Below, piece by piece: positions 7,220 through 12,805 of a stretch of 12,805 nt of DNA. The position numbers and the translations under genes are program-made. Within the stretch, counting starts at the first letter, position 1. Each line of letters begins with the position of its first letter. This DNA is from an uncultured Gemmatimonadota bacterium (GTDB taxonomy: Bacteria; Gemmatimonadota; Gemmatimonadetes; Longimicrobiales; Gaopeijiaceae): positions 1 through 12,805 of the forward strand of contig CAKZOQ010000261.1 in assembly GCA_937136445.1 (NCBI GenBank), written 5' to 3'. The notes beneath the pieces were generated by a model. The model saw only the letters and a list, made by a program, of their open reading frames with translations. It ran no database searches and was not told where the DNA came from.

Positions 7220-7985
7220 CGGCGGCGCTCCCATCCGCGTCTACATCGCCGAGGACGAGGAGCCGGCGCGGCGTACCGCCCGCCTCCTGGTCGAGGCCGA
7301 CGGGGACCTCCACCTGGTGGGCGAGGGCTATGGCGAGCAGGCGCTCCAGCAGGTCTCGGAATCCCGACCCGACCTCCTTCTGTTGGATGTGCGGATGCCG
7401 GGCATCGACGGGTTTCAGTTCCTCCGGGCGCTGCCACCGGACTCCCTGCCGCACGTCATCTTCGTCACGGCCTTCGACGAATACGCCGTGGAGGCCTTTC
7501 ACGTCCGGGCCCTGGACTACCTTCTCAAGCCCTTCACCGACCAGCGCTTCCGAGAAGCCATCCGGCGCGCCAAGGCGCAGATCCGCCGGGGAGAACCCCA
7601 GGCACGGGTGCAGCTCCCCCCCGTGCTCGGGACCGGTGAGCACGGCGGGGTCGAGGTGCGGGGCCGGCGCCTGGTGCTGGAGGAGGGTGGCCGCACCCTC
7701 CTGGTCTCCATGGAGGAGATCGACTGGATCGAAGCGTCGGGCACCTACGCGACCCTGCATGGGGACGGCGGAAGTCATGTGGTCCGCATCACCATGTCGG
7801 AGTTGGAGAAGCGGCTCCTTGGTCGTGGGTTCTGCCGCATCCACAGGTCGTCGATCGTCCGCCTGGGTGCCATCCGAGAGATCCGCCCGCTCTCCCACGG
7901 CGACGCCCAGGTGGTGCTCACCACGGGGACGAAGCTGCGGGTGACCAGGTCCCGGCGGGAGGAGTTGGCGCAGGCTCTGGGGTGA
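7212..7985 (+). CDS. LytTR-family DNA-binding response regulator
   Basis: This is a 257-residue response regulator. The receiver domain spans residues about 8-122, with acidic residues Glu14 and Asp15, phosphoacceptor Asp59 (LLLLDVRMPGIDG), Thr86 and Lys106 (LDYLLKPF). A linker leads to a LytTR DNA-binding domain at about 145-255, shown by VSMEEIDWIEASGTYATLH, a segment around GFCRIHRSSIVRL, and the ending TKLRVTRSRREELAQAL. It probably binds paired short direct repeats in target promoters. The ATG at 7212 lies inside the last codons of the kinase and has no ribosome site of its own, which fits coupled translation. Its stop lies 5 bp from the stop of the convergent permease gene. Targets cannot be seen here; the neighbouring export genes and the operon's own promoter are candidates by position only. 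Confidence 0.94.
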   Translation: MADGGAPIRVYIAEDEEPARRTARLLVEADGDLHLVGEGYGEQALQQVSESRPDLLLLDVRMPGIDGFQFLRALPPDSLPHVIFVTAFDEYAVEAFHVRALDYLLKPFTDQRFREAIRRAKAQIRRGEPQARVQLPPVLGTGEHGGVEVRGRRLVLEEGGRTLLVSMEEIDWIEASGTYATLHGDGGSHVVRITMSELEKRLLGRGFCRIHRSSIVRLGAIREIRPLSHGDAQVVLTTGTKLRVTRSRREELAQALG

Positions 7986-7990
7986 GTCGG

Positions 7991-10555
7991 TCAGTCGGCC
8001 CGGAAGCTCTCGAGGGGGTCCGTCGCGGCGGCCCGGCGGGCGGGAATCGTCACCGCCACCAGCGCCAGGCCAAGGATGGCGGCCGTCGTAAAGGCTACGG
8101 AGCCCGCCGACAGTCCGGTGCCGGTGGCACCCAGCGCCTCGGACAGGATTCCTCTCCCCGACCACCAGAGCGCCATCCCCACCGAAAGCCCGACCCCGGC
8201 CATGACCAGACCCCGGCGTACCACCACCGCCAGGATGCTGCGGCGCGTGGCGCCGAGGGCCACCCGGATGCCTAGTTCGGTGCGTCGGCCCCGGACGTGG
8301 AAGGCGACGGCGGAATAGAGCCCAAGGGCCGCCAGCAGGCTCCCGATGAGGGCCAGCGCGCCCACGATGCCGAGCTGGATCCGGAGGGGTCGGAACCACT
8401 CGGAGAGGTGTCGGCGGTACGGGATCACCGATACGGGTCGGGCGCCCGGGATGGCCGACTCGACGGCAGCCGGAATGGCCTGGAGTGCTCCCTCTCCCCC
8501 CGCCACCACCAATCGGGTGAAGGCCCAGTTCTCGGCGTCGAAGGAGGCGTACATCATCGGGGGCGGTGGCGTGTCGGGACCGAAGTGTGCCGTGGACTCG
8601 GCCACCCCGATGATCTCCCGGTCCTCCTGGAGGATGAAGAGGCTGAGACCCACCGGGGACTCGCCGGGAAGGACCTCGTCGGCGAGCGAGAGGGAGATGA
8701 TGACGGCAGGTTCGGACTCCCCGGGGTGGAAGGTGCGACCCTCCACGATGCGGATCCCCATGACGTCGAAGTAGTCCGGCGAGACGATGGCGTACTGCCC
8801 GAATCTCTGCTCGTCCTCCCGGAACCGTCGGTAGTCGAACCGGTTGTTCGAGCCCGACATGGGCGGATTGGTCGAGATGGCCGCCTGGTAGCCGCGATCC
8901 TCGAGCTCCCGCAGGAGGGCGGCCCAGGTGTCCCGTCGCTCCTCCCAGCCTCCATCCAGGGACTGCGGCAGAGCCACGAGCCCCGTCCACACGCCGTCCG
9001 CAACGAACCCCAGGTCCCGATCCACGAGCTCCATCGATCGCTCCCAGGCCAGCGCCCCGACGCCCACCAGGAGCGTCGTCAGGGCGAACTGTCCGATGAC
9101 GATGGGCCGGCCGCCTACGAGCTTGGGCGACACGCGGGTGCCGGAGGTTGGAGTCTCAGCCACCGGCACCAGCCACCGGGCGAGGGCCACCACCACGGCG
9201 CCGGCAGTGACGGCAACCGCGAGCCAGATCGCACCCTCCACCCAGGAGAGACCCAGGTCTCCGGTGCGGGGCATCCCCTCGGGCAGCCATCGCATCGAGG
9301 CCGCGGTGGCGACCTGGGCGGCGGCCAGGGCGCCCACGCCTCCCACCAACCCCAGCGCGGCCCCCTCGAGGAGGGCGGTCCGGCCCAGTCGGCCTCGGGA
9401 CGCCCCCAGCGCCATGCGCACGGCAGACTCCGGCGAGCGTTCCAGGGCCCGTGCCATGGAGAGCCCGAAGACGTTCACCAGCGAGAGGGCGAGGAAGGCC
9501 AGACCTGCCACGAGGAGGAGGCGAAGGGCCGGTCGGTAGGGACGAACCAGGTCAGCCCGAAGCGATACGACCTCCCCACTCCACCCCACGTGCGACGGCC
9601 AGGCGTCGCCCAGCGCCTCGGCGAAGGCCGAGATCTCGCCGGACGCGACCTCGATGGTGGAGGAGGGGGCCACCCGGCCCACCGTCTCCACGTAGCGGGC
9701 GCCCCGGAAGCCCTCGGCCAACTGGTGGGGCTCCCACCGGAGCGGCGTGAAGAGGTCCACCAACCCGGGATACTCTCCGTTCTGGGGGACGACCCCCGCC
9801 ACGGTGTGGGCGACGCCTCCCAGGTCCAGCGTCGACCCCACCACGCCCGGATCCCCGCCGAACGCCCGGAGCCAGAACTCCTCCGTGAGCACCGCCGCGG
9901 GAACTCCGGTGTCGTCGCCGGCTCCGAGGTCCGCCCGACCGTGGAGGGGCGCCACGCCCAGCACCTGGAAGAATCCCGGAGACACGAGCGCCCCGCGCAG
10001 GTGACGGACGTCGCCGTCGACCCGCCACTCCGGGGAGCTCTGGAGGATGCCGGCGAACCCGGTCAGGTGCCGCCAGTCACGCTCCCGCAGCTCCTGGAGC
10101 ATCGGGGGGGAGAGCTGGAAGCGCGTCCGTTCACCGGCGCCGTCACCGGGCTCCAGCTCGTAGACGTGGACGAGGCGCTCGGCGTCGGGGAGGGGCAGCG
10201 GCTCGAGCCAGACCTGCCAGGCCAGGCCGCCCAGGACCATGGCGCTGGCGAAGCCGAGGGCGAGGGTGCCCGCGACGCCGCCGGAATATTGAGGACGCCG
10301 GAGGAGAACCCGGATGGTGCTGCGAAGGTCGCCGCCCCCCAAGCCACGCATCAGGCCCTCGGCAAGGCTCGTCAGGAGGACCGGAAGGGAGAGCAGGGCC
10401 TGCCTCCGATACCACCGGCGGGCCGCCCGAGCCCCGCGGACCTGGTGGATCTCCCGGAACCTCTCGTCGAGGTCCTGGAGGACGAACGAGCGGTCGGGGC
10501 GTGGGACCAGCAGGCGGATCAGCCGACGCGCCACCGTCGGGGGCCTCGGCGTCAC
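7991..10555 (-). CDS. ADOP-type ABC transporter permease (MacB/FtsX family)
   Basis: This is an 854-residue inner-membrane protein. Residues 1-70 form the permease prefix region typical of the ADOP group (RRLIRLLVPRPDRSFVLQDL). Two FtsX/MacB units follow. The first has a membrane segment near 97-117, a periplasmic domain at about 118-340, and segments near 343-365, 400-418 and 441-463. The second has segments near 487-505, 727-750, 780-800 and 815-837 around a periplasmic domain at about 506-720. The paired cytoplasmic motifs ESAVRMALGASRGRLGR and RTELGIRVALGATRRS, and the ending IPARRAAATDPLESFR, are diagnostic. No ATPase is fused or adjacent, so it must use one encoded elsewhere, or act otherwise. 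GTG 10555 is chosen: it overlaps the padR stop as GTGA and has AGGGGG upstream. An earlier GTG at 10591 would overlap PadR more. The substrate is unknown; family precedents include peptides, drugs and lipoproteins. Confidence 0.93.
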   Translation of the reverse strand: MTPRPPTVARRLIRLLVPRPDRSFVLQDLDERFREIHQVRGARAARRWYRRQALLSLPVLLTSLAEGLMRGLGGGDLRSTIRVLLRRPQYSGGVAGTLALGFASAMVLGGLAWQVWLEPLPLPDAERLVHVYELEPGDGAGERTRFQLSPPMLQELRERDWRHLTGFAGILQSSPEWRVDGDVRHLRGALVSPGFFQVLGVAPLHGRADLGAGDDTGVPAAVLTEEFWLRAFGGDPGVVGSTLDLGGVAHTVAGVVPQNGEYPGLVDLFTPLRWEPHQLAEGFRGARYVETVGRVAPSSTIEVASGEISAFAEALGDAWPSHVGWSGEVVSLRADLVRPYRPALRLLLVAGLAFLALSLVNVFGLSMARALERSPESAVRMALGASRGRLGRTALLEGAALGLVGGVGALAAAQVATAASMRWLPEGMPRTGDLGLSWVEGAIWLAVAVTAGAVVVALARWLVPVAETPTSGTRVSPKLVGGRPIVIGQFALTTLLVGVGALAWERSMELVDRDLGFVADGVWTGLVALPQSLDGGWEERRDTWAALLRELEDRGYQAAISTNPPMSGSNNRFDYRRFREDEQRFGQYAIVSPDYFDVMGIRIVEGRTFHPGESEPAVIISLSLADEVLPGESPVGLSLFILQEDREIIGVAESTAHFGPDTPPPPMMYASFDAENWAFTRLVVAGGEGALQAIPAAVESAIPGARPVSVIPYRRHLSEWFRPLRIQLGIVGALALIGSLLAALGLYSAVAFHVRGRRTELGIRVALGATRRSILAVVVRRGLVMAGVGLSVGMALWWSGRGILSEALGATGTGLSAGSVAFTTAAILGLALVAVTIPARRAAATDPLESFRAD

Positions 10556-10884
10556 GAAGCGCCCCCTGGGTCGAGGTGCGGGCTGTCCCACAGGCGCTCG
10601 AAGAGCTCCCGAGATCGGTGCAACGCCTCTGTGCCTTCGGGCTCGAGGGTGTAGACCCGTACGGCGCGACCGCCCCCGGCGGGGCGGCGGGTGGACGACG
10701 CGACCATCGCCTTCCGCTCCAGTCGCTTCAGCGTGACGTAGACCGCAGGGATGGAGACGTCGCGCCCCGTGGCGTCGAGGATCTCGGCGTGGATCTCGGC
10801 GCCGTACCCCCCGTCCCCCAGCCGTCCCAAGGCCAGCAGCACCACCTGCTCGAACTCCCCGAGGTACTCCCTGCCCTCCCCCAT
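10552..10884 (-). CDS. PadR-family transcriptional regulator
   Basis: This 110-residue winged-helix repressor is one of the short PadR proteins often found directly before ADOP permease genes. The family pattern is clear: GEFEQVVLLALGRLG (9-23), YGAEI (27-31), SIPAVYVTLKRLERKAMV (44-61, the recognition helix and start of the wing), GGRAVRVYTLEPEGTEAL (71-88). ATG 10884 is chosen over a GTG two codons upstream. A purine-rich GGGGGGAGGGGGG stretch serves as ribosome site. Its stop overlaps the permease GTG by 4 bp, so the two proteins are made together, and it most likely represses this operon. An AT-rich dyad 24 bp upstream of the start (10908-10922) is a good candidate operator. Its inducer is unknown. 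Confidence 0.93.
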   Translation of the reverse strand: MGEGREYLGEFEQVVLLALGRLGDGGYGAEIHAEILDATGRDVSIPAVYVTLKRLERKAMVASSTRRPAGGGRAVRVYTLEPEGTEALHRSRELFERLWDSPHLDPGGAS

Positions 10885-10907
10885 CCGCACCCCCCTCCCC
10901 CCGTCAA

Positions 10908-10922
10908 TTAAACAATGTATAA
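10908..10922. promoter_or_regulatory. Probable PadR operator
   Basis: The 15-base sequence TTAAACAATGTATAA is a dyad with 7-base arms that pair at six of seven positions around a single central base. It is strikingly AT-rich in a GC-rich region and lies 24 bp upstream of the padR ATG, in the padR/merR divergent region. PadR proteins are known to bind AT-rich dyads containing ACA/TGT half-sites. It may also contain the -10 region of the padR promoter (TTATAC on the minus strand), which would give repression by blocking polymerase. No clear -35 was found. Confidence 0.55.
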
Positions 10923-10951
10923 CGACATCATCTCACCGGGGATGCCGGCGG

Positions 10952-10985
10952 CGCAAGGGCCACCGGTGGCGCACCGCCGCTTGCG
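10952..10985. promoter_or_regulatory. Palindrome and inverted arms upstream of merR
   Basis: GCCACCGGTGGC at 10959-10970 is a perfect 12-base palindrome. It lies between inverted arms CGCAAG (10952-10957) and CTTGCG (10980-10985), which are not centred on it. The arms overlap the -35-like element of the candidate merR promoter. It may be a binding site for a dimeric regulator, or a chance product of GC-rich sequence. Confidence 0.3.
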
Positions 10986-11011
10986 TTCATGTGCGCTCGA
11001 AGGGGTAGGTT
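10981..11011 (+). promoter_or_regulatory. Candidate MerR-type promoter with a 19-bp spacer
   Basis: TTGCGT (10981-10986) and TAGGTT (11006-11011) are separated by 19 bp. MerR activators act at promoters with unusually long 19-20 bp spacers. Both hexamers match the consensus at only three of six bases, and no obvious dyad lies in the spacer. Transcription would start close to the merR ATG at 11018, giving an almost leaderless message. Confidence 0.3.
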
Positions 11012-11017
11012 CGTTCC

Positions 11018-11419
11018 ATGAACAAGAACATGGGCATCCGGGAGCTGAGAGAGCGGGTCGGGGTCGCCCCCCACACGCTCCGCTACTACGAGGACGCGGG
11101 CTTGATGATCTCGGTGCCGCGGGACGATGCGGGGCGACGTAGGTACGGAGAGGATCATCTCCGCTGGGTCGCCTTCCTGCTCCGGCTCCGAGAAGGCGGG
11201 ATGGGGATCGCCCGAATCCGTGAATACGTCGACCTCCTCCAGTCGGACGCCGATGCCACGGCGATTCGGCGCCGGGAGATCCTGCGAGTTCACCGCCAGG
11301 AGGTGAGGGGCCGGATCGACCGCCTGGAGGAGCACCTCCGGGTCCTGGACCGGAAGGTGGGCCGGGGATGCGCGCCCGAGCCGGCCCCTACGCTACAAGA
11401 GGAGGACCACGGTGGATGA
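11018..11419 (+). CDS. MerR-family transcriptional regulator
   Basis: This is a 133-residue regulator. Residues 5-73 form the MerR winged helix: GIRELRERVGVAPHTLRYYEDAGLM (5-29, in overlapping pieces), then a wing with RRYGEDHLRWVAFLLRLREGGMGIARIREYVDLL. A long helix at about 82-114 should form the antiparallel dimer coiled coil. The effector region is short and holds a single cysteine (Cys118), so it does not look like a metal-binding MerR or CueR. It resembles AdhR-like regulators that answer small organic or electrophilic stress, but the ligand is not known. The ATG at 11018 has only a weak purine stretch upstream. The stop overlaps the start of the SnoaL-like gene by 8 bp. It is divergent from padR across 133 bp. 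Confidence 0.93.
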   Translation: MNKNMGIRELRERVGVAPHTLRYYEDAGLMISVPRDDAGRRRYGEDHLRWVAFLLRLREGGMGIARIREYVDLLQSDADATAIRRREILRVHRQEVRGRIDRLEEHLRVLDRKVGRGCAPEPAPTLQEEDHGG

Positions 11420-11834
11420 CGCACCGCCGCACCGCCCCCGGGACGTCGTGGCCGAGTTGTACCGACGGTTCGAGGCGGGGCGCCTGGCGGAGACCTTCGA
11501 GCTCATGAGCCCCGACGTCCTGCTGGAGGAGCCGGGAGATCCCGACGTCCTTCCCTGGGCCGGTCGGTTCCGAGGGCACCCGGGCCTGGAGCGCTTCTAC
11601 GCGGCGCTCTCCACCGGGCTGTCCTCCATCGAGATCGATCCGGACTCGCTGGAGCTGGTCCCTCTGGACGAGCGGCGCGTGCTGGCTCTGGGCACCGAAC
11701 GAGGGGTCGCCGAGGCCACCGGCGCGCCCTACGAGTCCCGGTCGGCCTGGGTCTGGACCGTCGAGGACGGCCGCATCACCCACCTCAGGGCCTTCCACGA
11801 CACGGCGGCCATGGCCGCGGCCATACAGGTGTGA
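11412..11834 (+). CDS. SnoaL-like / NTF2-fold protein
   Basis: This 140-residue cytoplasmic protein has the pattern of SnoaL-like proteins: an N-terminal helix (DVVAELYRRFEAGRLAETFELMSPDV, residues 11-36 in pieces), a strand with WAGRFRGHPGLERFYAAL (49-66), and then strands ending in SAWVWTVEDGRITHLRAFHDT (111-131 in pieces). Members of this fold act as small isomerases, cyclases or hydrolases, or simply as ligand-binding domains, and the family alone does not tell which. His129 and Asp130 near the end and Trp49 could line the cavity. The start is GTG 11412, with AGAGGAGG just upstream and an 8-bp overlap with the merR gene. The coupling suggests that the MerR protein controls it or responds to its product. 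Confidence 0.85.
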   Translation: MDDAPPHRPRDVVAELYRRFEAGRLAETFELMSPDVLLEEPGDPDVLPWAGRFRGHPGLERFYAALSTGLSSIEIDPDSLELVPLDERRVLALGTERGVAEATGAPYESRSAWVWTVEDGRITHLRAFHDTAAMAAAIQV

Positions 11835-11901
11835 GGCCGGCGCGACACGACGGCCGACCGGACGGTGGTCGAGGCGGATCCCCCGGGCGATACGGCGCAT
11901 C

Positions 11902-11915
11902 CTACATCCTTGTAG
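11902..11915. other. Short hairpin between convergent genes
   Basis: CTACA (11902-11906) and TGTAG (11911-11915) are perfect 5-base arms around TCCT. The position, between the 3' ends of the SnoaL-like gene and the leftward genes, would suit a bidirectional terminator. The stem is short, is not GC-rich and lacks a T-tract. It also resembles TACA/TGTA operator dyads, but no gene starts nearby. Confidence 0.2.
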
Positions 11916-11920
11916 ACCAA

Positions 11921-11974
11921 CTATTTGGCTGCATTCATCTCATTCGATTTCTCGGTGTCGGATAGCCGGGTCAT
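11921..11974 (-). CDS. Possible 17-residue peptide coupled to the two-helix membrane protein
   Basis: The reading frame ATG 11974 to TAG 11921 encodes MTRLSDTEKSNEMNAAK. Its ATG overlaps the stop of the upstream membrane-protein gene as ATGA, and GAGG sequences lie 5 to 10 bases before it. It is polar, without a membrane segment or motif, and its codons are less GC-rich than the neighbours. Overlap and ribosome site favour translation; the very short length means it could be chance. Confidence 0.25.
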   Translation of the reverse strand: MTRLSDTEKSNEMNAAK

Positions 11975-12291
11975 GGGCCCTCTACCTCGAGGGACGGCGG
12001 CGAAGTGCCGCGGGTGTCGCGGAGCGCCTGGAAGGCCTTCGCTGCTCGGTAGACCTCGAGCACCACGTGCACACCGAGCGGAGCCCAGATCAGCAGCACC
12101 GCTCCCGGACGGGCCCCCGGCAGGGCCAGGATCGCCAGAGGAAGCACGCCCAGAACCGCCCTGCCGGCATGCGTCCAGCACGGGCCCCGCAACCTGATCT
12201 CCCGGACGCGCAGATCTGTCTCGTCGGCGGCGGCCAGGGCCCCCTCGGGCCCGGACTCCACCTCCGCGATGTGGCGGCCGAGGACACGCAT
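11971..12291 (-). CDS. Small protein with two membrane segments, unknown function
   Basis: This is a 106-residue protein that I do not assign to a family. A polar, acidic N-terminus (1-40) is followed by two hydrophobic stretches at about 44-59 (RAVLGVLPLAILALPG) and 62-80 (PGAVLLIWAPLGVHVVLEV), joined by a very short turn, so it forms a membrane hairpin with both ends probably in the cytoplasm. A basic segment YRAAKAFQALRDTRG follows. Codon third positions are strongly G or C, as in the clear genes, which supports real coding. ATG 12291 has no ribosome site, so the start is uncertain. It lies 104 bp after the cytochrome c gene on the same strand, and its stop overlaps a 17-codon ORF. A role near the cytochrome is only a guess from position. 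Confidence 0.6.
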   Translation of the reverse strand: MRVLGRHIAEVESGPEGALAAADETDLRVREIRLRGPCWTHAGRAVLGVLPLAILALPGARPGAVLLIWAPLGVHVVLEVYRAAKAFQALRDTRGTSPPSLEVEGP

Positions 12292-12395
12292 GAGGATGCT
12301 GGGGTGGATGAACGGCGAATGGACCGACGGCTCCGGGACGGTAGCTCGCACCGCATGGGCTCGCCAGCTGCCGTTCGCGCGACGTCCCCATCGGC

Positions 12396-12805
12396 CTACC
12401 GCTCCGGGCGCCAGAACACGTCCTGCGGAACCGGACGCCTCGCAAGCGTTCCCAGGAAGGCGTACAGGTCTTCCACCTCCTGCTTCGTGAAATGGGCGAA
12501 CCGGTCCCGGGCGACCGTGGCCATGAGGCCCAAGTCGCGTCCACCGATGGGTACCCCGGTCCGCATCAGGGTCTGGAAGTCGGCCCAGGGGTAGCCGGCC
12601 ACCATGGCCAGGTCCGGTTGCACGAGGTCGGTCTCGTCCCAGGAGCCGCGTAGGTCGAGTCCATGACATTCGTTGCAGGTGGTCATGGCGAGCTGCTCTC
12701 CGCGCACCAGCGCCGCGTCGTCGTCCGGCCCGAGGATCGTCTCGGGGACGGCCGCCACCCATTGGGCCATGTGCTGCTGCCGACCGGTTGCGAGCCCCCA
12801 TCGAG
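12396..12805 (-). CDS. c-type cytochrome, C-terminal part (start beyond the window)
   Basis: The frame is open from the right window edge to TAG at 12396, giving about 136 residues. A heme-attachment motif CNECH lies with its first cysteine codon at 12677. LGLMATVARDRFAHFTKQEVEDLYAFL follows in pieces; the Met in LGLM (codon near 12524-12522) is the probable sixth heme ligand. The layout is that of a class I cytochrome c domain, and the segment before it (MAQWVAAVPETILGPDD) looks like an inter-domain linker, so the full protein probably carries another domain or heme upstream. No signal peptide is seen because the N-terminus is missing; the ATG at 12770 is internal in my view, though a short protein starting there cannot be excluded. 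It would act in the periplasm as an electron carrier. Confidence 0.85.
   Translation of the reverse strand, partial: RWGLATGRQQHMAQWVAAVPETILGPDDDAALVRGEQLAMTTCNECHGLDLRGSWDETDLVQPDLAMVAGYPWADFQTLMRTGVPIGGRDLGLMATVARDRFAHFTKQEVEDLYAFLGTLARRPVPQDVFWRPER

Noticed and set aside
7065..8990. A 641-residue minus-strand frame spanning both the response regulator and the permease end
   Set aside because: It crosses the ends of two well-supported genes in a different frame and contains no recognisable domain.
8297..10654. A 785-residue plus-strand open frame opposite the permease
   Set aside because: It is antisense to a clear ADOP permease with all family motifs, and its composition (His, Gly, Arg, Pro rich) is that of a shadow frame.
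1..12805. CRISPR arrays, tRNA or rRNA genes, insertion sequences, toxin-antitoxin or defence genes
   Set aside because: I looked for regular spaced repeats, terminal inverted repeats, transposase motifs and conserved RNA sequences and saw none. A tRNAscan or Infernal run could still find short RNAs.

Overview
This is a GC-rich chromosomal window, roughly 70% G+C by eye. It looks like a bacterium of the Gemmatimonadota type, or less likely Acidobacteriota. The best hint is an 854-residue ADOP-type MacB/FtsX permease coupled to a PadR repressor, an arrangement typical of those phyla. There is no rRNA or other phylogenetic marker, so this is inference. I see no tRNA or rRNA gene, CRISPR array, transposase, integrase or phage gene.

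Layout, left to right. (1) The window opens inside a secreted protein on the minus strand (1-490, C-terminus missing). Its divergent neighbour is a 507-residue MalT-like LuxR-type regulator (643-2166, +). The gap between them carries three stem-loops. (2) Next come three minus-strand genes, read right to left: a small lipoprotein (5619-5062), a [2Fe-2S] subunit (4971-4480) and a large molybdopterin subunit (4483-2195) of a molybdenum hydroxylase of the isoquinoline 1-oxidoreductase type. The two enzyme genes overlap by ATGA. The large subunit has a Tat-type signal followed by a lipobox. (3) After a roughly 420-bp non-coding stretch comes a LytS-like histidine kinase and LytTR response regulator pair (6041-7985, +), overlapping by 8 bp. 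(4) Converging on it with only 5 bp between the stop codons is the PadR-ADOP permease operon (10884-7991, -). (5) Divergent from padR is a MerR-type regulator with a translationally coupled SnoaL-like protein (11018-11834, +). The 133-bp divergent region has an AT-rich near-perfect dyad in front of padR and a weak promoter with a 19-bp spacer in front of merR. (6) At the right edge, on the minus strand, are the C-terminal part of a c-type cytochrome (12805-12396), a 106-residue protein with two membrane segments (12291-11971), and a possible 17-codon ORF coupled to it (11974-11921).

How the genes might work together: the hydroxylase is probably exported folded by Tat and anchored at the cell envelope. 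It has no FAD subunit in this window, so it would pass electrons to a cytochrome or quinone; the cytochrome at the right edge is not linked to it. Four regulators of different families (LuxR/MalT-like, LytTR, PadR, MerR) each sit beside their probable targets. I found no convincing new multi-gene defence or mobile system. The points most worth a second look are the structured leader before the MalT-like gene, that regulator's missing ATPase half, the PadR dyad, and the hydroxylase-lipoprotein cluster.
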